Positions 1-8,960 of a DNA stretch of 48,195 bases are shown here, in pieces (within the stretch, counting starts at the first letter, position 1; the number at the start of each line of letters is the position of its first letter). Position numbers and translations under genes: made by a program. Below the pieces are notes generated by a model that worked only from the letters and a program-made list of their open reading frames with translations, searched no databases and was not told the origin of the DNA. The stretch comes from Candidatus Omnitrophota bacterium (GTDB lineage: Bacteria; Omnitrophota; Gorgyraeia; Zapsychrales; Zapsychraceae), in NCBI GenBank assembly GCA_029261065.1, contig JAJDCB010000030.1, forward strand, positions 1 through 48,195, in the 5' to 3' direction.

Positions 1-60
1 TATCCTCAACAAGATGTTCATATGCATCAAGCAGCCAATGCTGTTTTAGAAAATGCGTAG
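1..60 (+). CDS. 3' end of an upstream protein-coding gene (partial), ...YPQQDVHMHQAANAVLENA*
   Basis: Frame 1 is open from base 1 to TAG at 58-60, followed directly by a terminator hairpin. Confidence 0.6.
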   Translation, partial: YPQQDVHMHQAANAVLENA

Positions 61-76
61 TTAGTTATTAAAAAAA

Positions 77-112
77 GGGTCGCTTCCCTGGTATGGGAAG
101 CGATCCTTTTTT
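77..112 (+). terminator. Rho-independent terminator
   Basis: gggtcgcttccc-tggtat-gggaagcgatcc stem followed by tttttt. Confidence 0.85.
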
Positions 113-177
113 ATTGTCAAATGCATGCTTTGAAGTTACAATGCTTATAAATTAATCATCACAATATTCCCCATAAT

Positions 178-1521
178 ATGAAAAATAACTCACCTAGTCC
201 TGTTGCTAAATTTATCGATTTTTTAACAACAGATATTTGGCGCATCAGAGCCAGCAAACTCTCAGGACGTAAATCTTTCTGGATCAGACAATTAAGAACA
301 ATTCTTTTAGCGATACGCGGCTTTGGTGAGGATCAATGTCAGTTGCGGGCGTCTGCCTTAACATTTTATTCTCTGCTTTCTGTTGTCCCTGTTGTCGCCA
401 TGGCCTTTGGTATTGCTAAAGGGTTTAATATGGATAAGTTGCTTGAAGAGCGGATTTTAGAAAGTTTGCAGGGTCAAGAAGAGGTGGCGACGCGTATTAT
501 TGAGTTCTCGCATTCCTTTTTAGAAAATACGCAGGGTGGTCTTATTGCGGGTGTTGGTATTGCTGTTTTGTTTTGGACGATTATTAAAATGCTGGGAAAC
601 ATAGAAAGCTCTTTTAATGATATTTGGGGCATTAAAAAATCACGTAGTTTTGGACGGAAATTTAGCGATTACTTATCGATTATGCTTATTTGTCCTATTT
701 TGTTAATTATGTCGAGTAGTATTACTGTGATTATTGCGAGCCAAGTGACCATGATTATGGACAAGTTATCTTTTCTTGGGCCTGTGGCTGATGCCATCGT
801 TTTTTCTTTAAAAATATTGCCTTATGCTGTTCTTTGGGGCGTGTTTACTTTTGTTTATATGTTTATGCCTAACACGGCTGTCAAATTTCGATCAGCTTTT
901 GTAGCTGGTATTATTGCTGGAACGATTTATCAAGGGGTGCAGTGGGCTTACATTAATTTTCAGGTAGGGGTATCGAAGTATGGTGCTATCTATGGGAGTT
1001 TTGCGGCCCTACCGTTATTTTTGATGTGGCTTCAGGTCAGTTGGCTTATCGTCCTTTTCGGAGCCGAGGTTTCGTTTGCCGAGCAGAACGTGGAGACCTA
1101 TGAATATGAACCGGATTGTTTAAAAGTTAGCCATAGCTTTAAACGATTACTTGCGTTAAGCATTGTTCATCTTTGTGTGAAAAAATTTCATCATGCCCAG
1201 GAGCCTCTTACGGCCGATGATATTGCGCATGAATTAGAAATGCCTATTAGGCTGGCACGTGAAGTGTTATATGATTTAACGGAATCTGGGGTGCTTTCGG
1301 AGGTTAAGATTAATGACTCGAAGGTAAGTGCCTATCAGCCTGCCAGTGATATAGAAGATTTCACATTATTTCATATCGTTAATAAACTGGATCAATATGG
1401 AATTGATAATATTCCTATTGCTGAGACAGAAGATGTTAAAAAGTTGAAAAAAAGTCTTGGCGCCTTTCATGATGTCATACGTCAAGCTCCATCAAACATA
1501 TCATTAAAATCACTATCATAA
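178..1521 (+). CDS. YihY/BrkB-family integral membrane protein with C-terminal winged-helix-like extension
   Basis: ORF; SALTFYSLLSVVPVVAMAFGIAKGF and PLFLMWLQVSWLIVLFGAEVSFAEQN are typical of the BrkB/YihY family. Confidence 0.9.
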   Translation: MKNNSPSPVAKFIDFLTTDIWRIRASKLSGRKSFWIRQLRTILLAIRGFGEDQCQLRASALTFYSLLSVVPVVAMAFGIAKGFNMDKLLEERILESLQGQEEVATRIIEFSHSFLENTQGGLIAGVGIAVLFWTIIKMLGNIESSFNDIWGIKKSRSFGRKFSDYLSIMLICPILLIMSSSITVIIASQVTMIMDKLSFLGPVADAIVFSLKILPYAVLWGVFTFVYMFMPNTAVKFRSAFVAGIIAGTIYQGVQWAYINFQVGVSKYGAIYGSFAALPLFLMWLQVSWLIVLFGAEVSFAEQNVETYEYEPDCLKVSHSFKRLLALSIVHLCVKKFHHAQEPLTADDIAHELEMPIRLAREVLYDLTESGVLSEVKINDSKVSAYQPASDIEDFTLFHIVNKLDQYGIDNIPIAETEDVKKLKKSLGAFHDVIRQAPSNISLKSLS

Positions 1522-1536
1522 TATTTAAACAAAACT

Positions 1537-1695
1537 ATGGAACACATTCCCGCTATTATTGTTATTGTTCTAGCCCTGTGGTTAATTGTTAAGGCTCTAA
1601 AAGTTGTTTTTAAAATCGCTGGTTTTATTTTACTTGTCATGGCTGTGGCGTGGTTTTTTCCAGACGTTAAAGATTACGTTATAGGCTTTTTTTAA
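1537..1695 (+). CDS. Small (52 aa) predicted membrane protein
   Basis: ATG..TAA ORF below the supplied ORF cut-off: MEHIPAIIVIVLALWLIVKALKVVFKIAGFILLVMAVAWFFPDVKDYVIGFF; hydrophobic, fills the gap between flanking same-strand genes. Confidence 0.5.
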   Translation: MEHIPAIIVIVLALWLIVKALKVVFKIAGFILLVMAVAWFFPDVKDYVIGFF

Positions 1696-1716
1696 TATTA
1701 AAGGAAAGTTATTTAT

Positions 1717-2679
1717 ATGAAAAAATTAAAGAAAATTGGCTTTATTTGTTTGGCTGTTATTGTTGGGTTAATTTTATTTAGGAATGTCTTAATTAAGAAT
1801 GCTGTTACGATAGGCGCATCACAAGTTATGGGGGCTAAGGTTACCCTAGATAGTTTTAAGATGGGCATTTTTAAACAGAGTGTGAGAATTAAAGGTTTTA
1901 AAATTTATAATCCAAAAGGATTTCCAAAAGAGATTTTAATTGATATCCCCGAGGTAAGTGTTGATTATAGTTTACCTGATTTGTTAGGGGGTAAGATTCA
2001 TCTCCCTTTATTAGTTGTTAATCTTAAAGAGATGTCTGTTGTTAAGAATAAGGAAGGGTTATTAAACGTAAATGCTTTAAAGGTTGCTCAGAAGGATGAT
2101 GAGGCGCCAAAGGAAGATAAAAAAGAAAAAAAGAAGTCTAAGAAAAAAAGTAAACCGTTAAAGATGCAGATTGATGAAATGAAGTTAGTTGTGGGACAAG
2201 TTGTTTATAAAGATTTTACAAAAGGGGATCCTAAGATTGAAGTCACGGATGTGGGTATAGATAAAACATTTAAGAATATCTCGAGTGCGCAGGAGTTGGC
2301 TTCTATTGTTATGGTACAGGCGATGGGGGCAACGGCTATTCAAGGGGTTAAAGTTTATGCGGCGGCCGCTCTTCTTGGTCCAGCTGGGATTGCTGGGGCT
2401 GTGTTAGTGGGTAAGGATGATAGCGTTGAGACTTATAATGTCTCTTATGATAAAGCGTTTAGTGTCGCTTTAGAAGTTATTGAAGGAAAAACAAAGAGTC
2501 AGGATTCCTCTAAAGGGGAGATTAAAGCCAAGGTTGATGGTGCTGATGTCACCATTAAGGTTGTTTCGCTTGAAGAAAATAAAACAGAGGTAACCGTTTC
2601 TGCTAGAAAGTATATGTTACCAAAGCCCAAAATTGCTTCTGGTGTTTTATATCAAATTACCGAGAAACTCGGTAAGTAA
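1717..2679 (+). CDS. AsmA-like N-terminal region with Lys-rich linker and DUF3568-like C-terminal region
   Basis: N-terminal TM plus GAKVTLDSFKMGIFKQSVRIKGFKIYNPKGF (AsmA/DUF748 style); C-terminal ETYNVSYDKAFSVALEVIEGK...DGADVTIKVVSLEENKTEVTVSAR. Confidence 0.6.
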   Translation: MKKLKKIGFICLAVIVGLILFRNVLIKNAVTIGASQVMGAKVTLDSFKMGIFKQSVRIKGFKIYNPKGFPKEILIDIPEVSVDYSLPDLLGGKIHLPLLVVNLKEMSVVKNKEGLLNVNALKVAQKDDEAPKEDKKEKKKSKKKSKPLKMQIDEMKLVVGQVVYKDFTKGDPKIEVTDVGIDKTFKNISSAQELASIVMVQAMGATAIQGVKVYAAAALLGPAGIAGAVLVGKDDSVETYNVSYDKAFSVALEVIEGKTKSQDSSKGEIKAKVDGADVTIKVVSLEENKTEVTVSARKYMLPKPKIASGVLYQITEKLGK

Positions 2680-2729
2680 ATTCGGTTCATCATATAATTG
2701 TTTCATCACGAAATAATTGGAAATAATTC

Positions 2730-3407
2730 ATGCTAAGTGTTGTTATTCCTGTCTATAATGAAGAAAAGGCATTGGTCAATAATAGTCATTTCTTTGACCA
2801 GCTAGCTCAGTCTACGGAAATTATTTTTGTTGATGGCGGCAGTAAAGATCAGACGGTAAGTTTAGTTAAAAAATTTGGGAAAGTTGTTTGCTCTCAAAAG
2901 GGGCGAGCCTTGCAAATGAATGAGGGCGCTCGGCAAGCTACTTCTGAGACAATATTATTTTTACACGCTGATTCTTATTTTCCTTTAGAAGTTCTTGGTC
3001 AGATTGAAGAGGCTATATTGGAGAAAGGTTATATTGGCGGATGTCTTGAACAAGTTTATGATAGCCCGGATTTAATTTATAAGTGGATTGCTTTTACAGG
3101 AAATGTCAGGGCTAAGTTATCACGTGTTTTTTATGGCGATCAATGCATCTTTGTTAGAAAAGATATATTTACGCAATTAGGTGGTTTTCCAAACACAGAG
3201 ATTTGTGAAGATGTTTTGTTTACCAGAAAGCTTCGTAGAGAGGGGAAGGTTGGGGTTTTATCGGCTCCCGTGTATTGTTCAACGCGGCGCTGGAAGGTTC
3301 AAGGCATTCGAAAAACGTTTTTTCAGAATATGCGTATTAATATGGCCTTGGCTTTAAACGATGATTTAAATAAGTTAGCTGATGATTATCAAGATGTCAG
3401 AAATTGA
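2730..3407 (+). CDS. TIGR04283-like family 2 glycosyltransferase
   Basis: LSVVIPVYNEEKAL, EIIFVDGGSKDQT, KGRALQMNEGARQA, LFLHADS, GDQCIFVRKDIF. Confidence 0.9.
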   Translation: MLSVVIPVYNEEKALVNNSHFFDQLAQSTEIIFVDGGSKDQTVSLVKKFGKVVCSQKGRALQMNEGARQATSETILFLHADSYFPLEVLGQIEEAILEKGYIGGCLEQVYDSPDLIYKWIAFTGNVRAKLSRVFYGDQCIFVRKDIFTQLGGFPNTEICEDVLFTRKLRREGKVGVLSAPVYCSTRRWKVQGIRKTFFQNMRINMALALNDDLNKLADDYQDVRN

Positions 3408-3431
3408 TGGTGTTGAAAGACGGATGTTTCA

Positions 3432-4571
3432 ATGAAAAAAAATTACCCATTCATTATAGTATTCTTTTCTTTAATTTTTCCTAGCCATCTTTTGGCTCAG
3501 CCAGCAGACTCACCATTTGATTTTTCAAATACCGTTAATTATCAAGATGCTGTTCCTGTGTTTTTGGATGAGTTAACTCAGGATGCTGCGAGTATTGAAA
3601 ACGGTGAAGAGATTTTGCAATGGCACGACCAAACAGCGCCTCGCCTACCCGAGTTGTTAACCGATTTAACAGAAGCTGCCAAAAATTTTCAACAACAATC
3701 ATTATTTGAAAACGATTTAAGCCAATTTGTTATTCTTGCTGAGAAGTGGAAGGGTGTTATTGATCAATATCCTGGATTACAACAGATGGAGGCGTTGATT
3801 TCACCTGTTTTAGAAAAGCTAATTAACGAATTGCCTCATGTGGAGCTTAGTACAACATCCGGACCTCCTTTTGCTGATCTGGTTGGCTTTTATCAGGCGA
3901 TGGAACAACAAAATCCTTGGGGCTTGGGAGCATTCTATCAATTATTACCTTTATTGGACGAAGAGCGCGCGCGGGGCGTTTCTTCACTTGTACGCGAAGT
4001 CACACGTTCAGGTATAGAACAGCGATTTGTTCTGCAAAAGGAAGTGGTAGAAACTGTTAACGGAGAGGTAACATTTTTCAAGTTGGTCAAGGATGGAGAG
4101 GTTATTGATAAATTTATAAAGCCAAAATTCCCAACGCTGGTTCATGAAATTTTAGCACAGATGAAAGCTAATGGTGAGGATGTTGTTCTTATTAGTGCGA
4201 TTGAAGAACTTGTTACGCTTGTTGATTTTCATTTAGAGAAATCAAACATTACATTTGCTTCTCTGCCCATTTATAATATGAATGAACGACATCAGTCACT
4301 TCCGTCATTGGGAACGGAGATGTCACATCCTTTAGTAGTTGAAAATGTGAATGCCACACAGATAACGAACGAAGGATTGGACTTGCAGAAAGCATCTCAT
4401 GAGGAGAAAATTGCTGGAAAAAAAGGTGCCTTTGCTCCATTAGAACTTACTATGAACCAACACTATCGCGATGCCACAGACCGAGTCTTTGGGTTATGGC
4501 TAATCATTATTATATTTCCACTAATGATATGGGTTGTTATTGATTTCTTTAAGGAGGTGTTTTCATTTTGA
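3432..4571 (+). CDS. Hypothetical exported/membrane-anchored protein
   Basis: N-terminal signal-like segment, C-terminal TM (LWLIIIIFPLMIWVVIDFF); no family recognised. Confidence 0.6.
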   Translation: MKKNYPFIIVFFSLIFPSHLLAQPADSPFDFSNTVNYQDAVPVFLDELTQDAASIENGEEILQWHDQTAPRLPELLTDLTEAAKNFQQQSLFENDLSQFVILAEKWKGVIDQYPGLQQMEALISPVLEKLINELPHVELSTTSGPPFADLVGFYQAMEQQNPWGLGAFYQLLPLLDEERARGVSSLVREVTRSGIEQRFVLQKEVVETVNGEVTFFKLVKDGEVIDKFIKPKFPTLVHEILAQMKANGEDVVLISAIEELVTLVDFHLEKSNITFASLPIYNMNERHQSLPSLGTEMSHPLVVENVNATQITNEGLDLQKASHEEKIAGKKGAFAPLELTMNQHYRDATDRVFGLWLIIIIFPLMIWVVIDFFKEVFSF

Positions 4572-5074
4572 AAAATAATATATTTTTAAAATTGATTTTA
4601 TTTGCCATTTTTTTAACAGGGATGTTATATAGTTTGGAGGGAAGCGCGGCAGAAGATTCGGAGAAAATTTTTAAAGAATTTCAAGAAGCTGTAAAAGAGA
4701 AAGATAATGTAAAGATTACAAAAAGTGTTCTTAAGATCAATGACAATCTTGACGCCAAAAGGTATTTGAGAGACAAGCAAAGGACGCATTATCACCTTTA
4801 TAAGTCATATGATTTGCTTCGTCGAAGAAATCGATTAGAAAATCGTTCAACTGATGCGGCCCCAGAACGTGAGTATAATGATTCTATTGGAAAGGGCAAA
4901 CGAGACAATCAGCGAAAAGCTAAATCATCACCGAATAACAAAAAAAAATCTAACAGAGAAACAACGAAACGTTTTTCATTAAATGACCAGTATAATCGAA
5001 ATCGAGTCAGTAACAGTGAAGCTGCGCGTCGATCGCCAAATCAAAATAGGAAACCTAACAAAGCTAGAAGATAG
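4568..5074 (+). CDS. Hypothetical secreted protein with highly basic, low-complexity Arg/Lys/Asn-rich C-terminal half
   Basis: Signal-like N-terminus; TTG start overlaps the stop of the upstream gene. Confidence 0.55.
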   Translation: MKNNIFLKLILFAIFLTGMLYSLEGSAAEDSEKIFKEFQEAVKEKDNVKITKSVLKINDNLDAKRYLRDKQRTHYHLYKSYDLLRRRNRLENRSTDAAPEREYNDSIGKGKRDNQRKAKSSPNNKKKSNRETTKRFSLNDQYNRNRVSNSEAARRSPNQNRKPNKARR

Positions 5075-5100
5075 TTTGTTTTTTATTATAAATATTTAAT

Positions 5101-5550
5101 ATGATTCGTTGGTCTATAATTGTAGTCGCTATACTTGCTGGTTTGGTATTACCATTTCAGGCGGGTATTAATTCGCAATTAGCTAAAGAGCTTAATCACC
5201 CTTTTGAAGCTGCTGTTATTTCATTTTTGGGTGGGCTTTTGATAATGATGGTTTTCTCAGTCGTGACGGGTGGAGGATTGATGCCTAGTTATCAAAAGAT
5301 GGCTAAAATCTCACCTGTTCTTTTTTTGGGGGGATTTTTGGGGGCTGTGATGGTGTGTACGGCCATTATATTAGCACCTAGATTAGGAGCTACGCTTTTA
5401 GTCAGTTGTTTAATCGTGGGACAACTTGTTACATCTTTAATTTTAGACCATTATGGGTGGGTTGGTTTTCAAGAACATCCTGTTAATATGATGAGATTGT
5501 TGGGCGTTGCTTGTCTTATTGTTGGACTGCTTTTTATTCGTTTTTTTTAA
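5101..5550 (+). CDS. DMT-family transporter of YdcZ/DUF606 type
   Basis: About 150 aa, GLVLPFQAGINSQLAKELNHPFEAAVISFLGGL ... GAVMVCTAIILAPRLGATLLVSCLIVGQLVTSLILDHYGW. Confidence 0.88.
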   Translation: MIRWSIIVVAILAGLVLPFQAGINSQLAKELNHPFEAAVISFLGGLLIMMVFSVVTGGGLMPSYQKMAKISPVLFLGGFLGAVMVCTAIILAPRLGATLLVSCLIVGQLVTSLILDHYGWVGFQEHPVNMMRLLGVACLIVGLLFIRFF

Positions 5551-5573
5551 CCTTAAATAAAGGGGATGTCATA

Positions 5574-5819
5574 ATGAAAAAGTTAATCATTTGTAATATC
5601 ATAATATTTTTAATGACTGTGGGCATATTGTTTGGTTCCCAATGGCGAGTCTCCTCGGCAGATGAGAATGCAAAAGGTAATTATAAAACGATGATCCCTT
5701 TTGCGATGCGAGGAGGGTCTGTCGGATTCTTTGATCAATCGACAGGTGTTGTCTCTGTATATGATCCTTCCCTTAATGAGCTGATAAGAAAAGTAAAGAT
5801 GTCTGGTTTAGGTCTGTAA
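5574..5819 (+). CDS. Small hypothetical exported protein
   Basis: Start at ATG 5574 after aaaggggatg; MKKLIICNIIIFLMTVGILFGSQW signal-like segment; GFFDQSTGVVSVYD. Confidence 0.5.
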   Translation: MKKLIICNIIIFLMTVGILFGSQWRVSSADENAKGNYKTMIPFAMRGGSVGFFDQSTGVVSVYDPSLNELIRKVKMSGLGL

Positions 5820-5828
5820 AAGATTAGA

Positions 5829-6446
5829 TTACGATTTTCTTGGTTTTGTTACAAAGAGGACACTGATTTTTTTAGGAACCAGATGTAGTTCGAGGAAGTA
5901 TTCTGTTTTATATTTGATGGCCAGAAATTTAGCAAAATCTTGGATGTTTGTGACATTTGTTTTGTAATGTTTTACATTATCGAATAGATAAAATTGTCCA
6001 TCTTTGCTGTAAACTGTAAACACATGTGCTTGTTTCCCCTTCCCAAAAGCTAAAACACGTGGTTTGTATTTAAAGTGATCCAAAACAGCTGCGTGTAAAA
6101 AGGCCAAATCTTCACAATCTCCATACTTTTTTTCAATCGTTCGTAACGGGTATGCCCATTTATCTCTATCATGATCAGGGACATATTTAAGATTACTGGC
6201 GGCCCATGCAACATAATTCTCAATATTTTCAATGTTATTTGAACTTAAAAATCCAGGAATGTCATCCAAATAGGGAGGAGTTACTTCTTCTTTGGGAAAT
6301 GTTGGAATCTCAACCGTTGTGTGTTTAATTTCAACATTATTATACCCAAAAGCATAAATTTGGTAGGCAAAGATAGTGCTCCATAGGATGAGACCAATCC
6401 AAAGGACTCGAATTTTGCTAAAAGTTAGTAGTAATTTCCTACCCAT
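5829..6446 (-). CDS. Transglutaminase-like cysteine peptidase (BTLCP-like), membrane anchored
   Basis: KYGDCEDLAFLHAAVL ... QAHVFTVY ... FYLFDNV gives a Cys-His-Asp triad. Confidence 0.75.
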   Translation of the reverse strand: MGRKLLLTFSKIRVLWIGLILWSTIFAYQIYAFGYNNVEIKHTTVEIPTFPKEEVTPPYLDDIPGFLSSNNIENIENYVAWAASNLKYVPDHDRDKWAYPLRTIEKKYGDCEDLAFLHAAVLDHFKYKPRVLAFGKGKQAHVFTVYSKDGQFYLFDNVKHYKTNVTNIQDFAKFLAIKYKTEYFLELHLVPKKISVLFVTKPRKS

Positions 6447-6493
6447 AATCTATATTTTTTCTTTAGCTTTATTCATCTTTTATGCGGAGAAAC

Positions 6494-6523
6494 AAAAAAA
6501 GGGACTGCTAATTTAGCAGCCCC
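6494..6523 (-). terminator. Intrinsic terminator on the minus strand
   Basis: Minus strand ggggctgctaaattagcagtccc followed by ttttttt. Confidence 0.75.
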
Positions 6524-6592
6524 CCGCAAATTTGTTTTATTCCGCTCGTTTTGTGTAACCTTCAGTCCCCCCAAGGACTAAAAGCTTTTCTT
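6494..6592 (-). ncRNA. Candidate structured leader/attenuator RNA upstream of the transglutaminase-like gene
   Basis: Promoter-like elements, a 5' hairpin (6564-6579), a terminator hairpin, and a GGGACTG/CAGTCCC antiterminator-compatible pairing; CDS starts about 48 nt downstream. Confidence 0.35.
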
Positions 6593-6598
6593 AGTTAA

Positions 6599-6627
6599 AG
6601 TATAAAATATTTTCTTCACATCGCCAA
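6599..6627 (-). promoter_or_regulatory. Sigma70-like promoter candidate
   Basis: Minus strand TTGGCG - 17 nt - TATACT. Confidence 0.4.
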
Positions 6628-6710
6628 TTATTTGAAATAATTGAATTACTATAAGTTCATTTATATCAATAGTTTACGATAGCCTTTTAAGGCGGATTTG
6701 TAAGGGAGGC

Positions 6711-8162
6711 CTAAAGAGGCTCTTTTTTTCCAAATAGAAGGATGTGAAGCGAGGCGCCAATGAGGATGAGATACAGCGGTCCAAGGGGTAGGGCAAAGCG
6801 GGCAATGGTCATAAAAAGGGCGTGAATACTGACATGGGAGAAGACAATAAGCCAAGTAAAGAGGAGGATCGTATACCTTAGGGTATTGCTAGATTCAGAT
6901 GTGAGAAGGGTTGGTATTCTTTTTAGCATAAAAAGCGTTATGGTTAGGAATGCTCCGATCGATAACCAAGTGATGAGAAGCCTGCGTGAATATCGAAATA
7001 ATGTATTGTCCAAGATATTCTCAAGCCAATCAGGGTACACAGCAAATCCAATGCGGATCGGTTCCCAAGTAAACATGTTCATGGAATCAACGAGCATTAA
7101 TAAAGAGAATTGGAAGGGGTGAGCGAGGACCTTCTTTTTGGCTTGAGCAATAAGTTCTTTATCCACTTGATCTTTGGGAAAGTTACGGCTTATTTCAATA
7201 CGTTTTTGACTGCCTAGTTCATCCAAATGAGAATGTCCCCAAAAACTGCAGGTTTCTTCTCCAAAGTGATCAAAGCAAAAATGGGGGCCATTAAAATTTA
7301 AGGCCACAAGGGCTAGAAATTTGTTTGTAGAAAGGGGTAATGCCCTGCGTGCACAAGAAGCATAAAGTGCCCAAGGGCCGCGATCTGTAAGGCTGTAAAC
7401 TTGAGAATATTTTTTGTTCATCAGTTTGTAGGAAACAACCACACCTTGCACGCACACGATTAGAGTTAAAAGCGTGATGATGGTATTACGTGTCGCACAT
7501 TTATTTTTTTTCAAAAAGCTAAAGATAAGTAAGCTGATGAAAGGAATCAAATAAAGGTAAAAGATGATTTCATAGACGCCTTTTGTGAAAATGATAAGAA
7601 GGTAGCCGAGGGAAGTTAATATGGCATAAAGAAAAGTTTTAGAAGAGGAATTGGACTTAAGGCCTTCAAATGTTTTTGCACTTAGAAGGATAAGGGCGAG
7701 AAGGATAGGAAAGGTGATGTTCTCTGAATAAAGACTAAAAGCAGAATTAACAATGACAGGTGAGAAACCAAAATAGAGGATAATGCCTGCAATGATATAA
7801 CGGTGAATACGCAGATGTGTAAGAAGAATAAATAAAAGCCATTGTGAACTAAAAAGGGCTAGGAGTTGAATGAATTTTTGAATGGTTTGGTAGGGAACTG
7901 AGAATAGATCGCCGAGTGACATGGATAAAGAAATGATTAAAGGATAGAGCGGTTCACGGTTGGGGCCGGTTTTAAAATAATCAAGGAAATTTCCTTTTTG
8001 AAGCAGTTGCCCTAATTCTTCATAACCAATCGAATCTGCGGCAATGATCATTTGTGTTGTACAAAACAGATATGCCCAATACAAGCCAGTAAGGATAAAA
8101 GCGAAGCTGATCCAGGGGAGCTTAGAAAGATAAGAAGAAATTGTTTTGCTGGAAGTGACCAT
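6711..8162 (-). CDS. Polytopic membrane protein, glycosyltransferase family 39-like
   Basis: Many TM helices; N-terminal IIAADSIGYEELGQLLQKGNFLDYFKTGPNREPLYPLII resembles the first loop of GT39/PMT proteins. Confidence 0.55.
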   Translation of the reverse strand: MVTSSKTISSYLSKLPWISFAFILTGLYWAYLFCTTQMIIAADSIGYEELGQLLQKGNFLDYFKTGPNREPLYPLIISLSMSLGDLFSVPYQTIQKFIQLLALFSSQWLLFILLTHLRIHRYIIAGIILYFGFSPVIVNSAFSLYSENITFPILLALILLSAKTFEGLKSNSSSKTFLYAILTSLGYLLIIFTKGVYEIIFYLYLIPFISLLIFSFLKKNKCATRNTIITLLTLIVCVQGVVVSYKLMNKKYSQVYSLTDRGPWALYASCARRALPLSTNKFLALVALNFNGPHFCFDHFGEETCSFWGHSHLDELGSQKRIEISRNFPKDQVDKELIAQAKKKVLAHPFQFSLLMLVDSMNMFTWEPIRIGFAVYPDWLENILDNTLFRYSRRLLITWLSIGAFLTITLFMLKRIPTLLTSESSNTLRYTILLFTWLIVFSHVSIHALFMTIARFALPLGPLYLILIGASLHILLFGKKEPL

Positions 8163-8246
8163 GCGCGATGGTTATAATAACATATTGTATTTGGTGAAGG
8201 TAGCACTTAAAACTAAAAAGAGTTTTTTTAGGAGAATATTTGGATT

Positions 8247-8960
8247 ATGGTCTTTCCTGTTGGTGCGCGTTTTAGTCTTGTGTTGATAATTGTTACGTTT
8301 GCGTTTATCTGTTGGGTTGAGCTGGCGGATGAGAAATCGGTCAACACCCTTAATAAGGTCCCCCTCGTATCTCAAATAATTAATCAGCGTGAAAGGGTTG
8401 AGCATAAGGCCCGTGTTACAACGCTTAATCATCAAATCCCTGATTTCTCTCTTCTTGTGGCATCCATTTTTAATTCCAATGATTTCGAAGAAAATAATCT
8501 TAAACCCTATGTTCGTTATTATCAAAATGTCATTAAAGCCTTTCCTCAGATGGGAGAGGGCTACCAAATTTTGGGGTTTTGTTATTATCAGATGAAGGAT
8601 TATTCACAGGCGAAGGAGTACTTTTTAAAAGCATCTCTGTTGAGTCAGGATTCTTTTTACGTGTATTACAATTTGGGATTAAGTTATTTTCAACTTAAAG
8701 AGTACGATCGTGCGGTGGCTGTTTTAAAGCAGTCGGTTGAGCTGAGGCCTGAGAAGACGTTGCAAAGTATTATCCGATCCAAGGCTTATCAGCAGATATT
8801 TGCCAAGGCGGATTTAGGGGGCCATTTAAAGCAATTAAAAATTAAAGATCATTACAGGGATGCTGCAGCCCTTCTGCGTGTAAGTCAACAGATGCAAATG
8901 AACCCTCGATTGCTTGAGGCTCCCATCAATGTTAAGCAACTAAGGCCAAGGGTCTTATGA
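8247..8960 (+). CDS. TPR-repeat protein with N-terminal membrane anchor
   Basis: GYQILGFCYYQMKDYSQAKEYFLKASLLSQDSFYVYYNLGLSYFQLKEYDRAVAVLKQSVELRP. Confidence 0.8.
   Translation: MVFPVGARFSLVLIIVTFAFICWVELADEKSVNTLNKVPLVSQIINQRERVEHKARVTTLNHQIPDFSLLVASIFNSNDFEENNLKPYVRYYQNVIKAFPQMGEGYQILGFCYYQMKDYSQAKEYFLKASLLSQDSFYVYYNLGLSYFQLKEYDRAVAVLKQSVELRPEKTLQSIIRSKAYQQIFAKADLGGHLKQLKIKDHYRDAAALLRVSQQMQMNPRLLEAPINVKQLRPRVL

Noticed and set aside
6661-6855. Minus-strand ORF MAYCLLPCQYSRPF...
   Set aside because: Overlaps the end of the convincing membrane-protein gene 6711-8162 in another frame; no motif or ribosome-binding support
8172-8567. 131-aa minus-strand ORF
   Set aside because: Antisense to the TPR gene 8247-8960, composition looks like a shadow ORF
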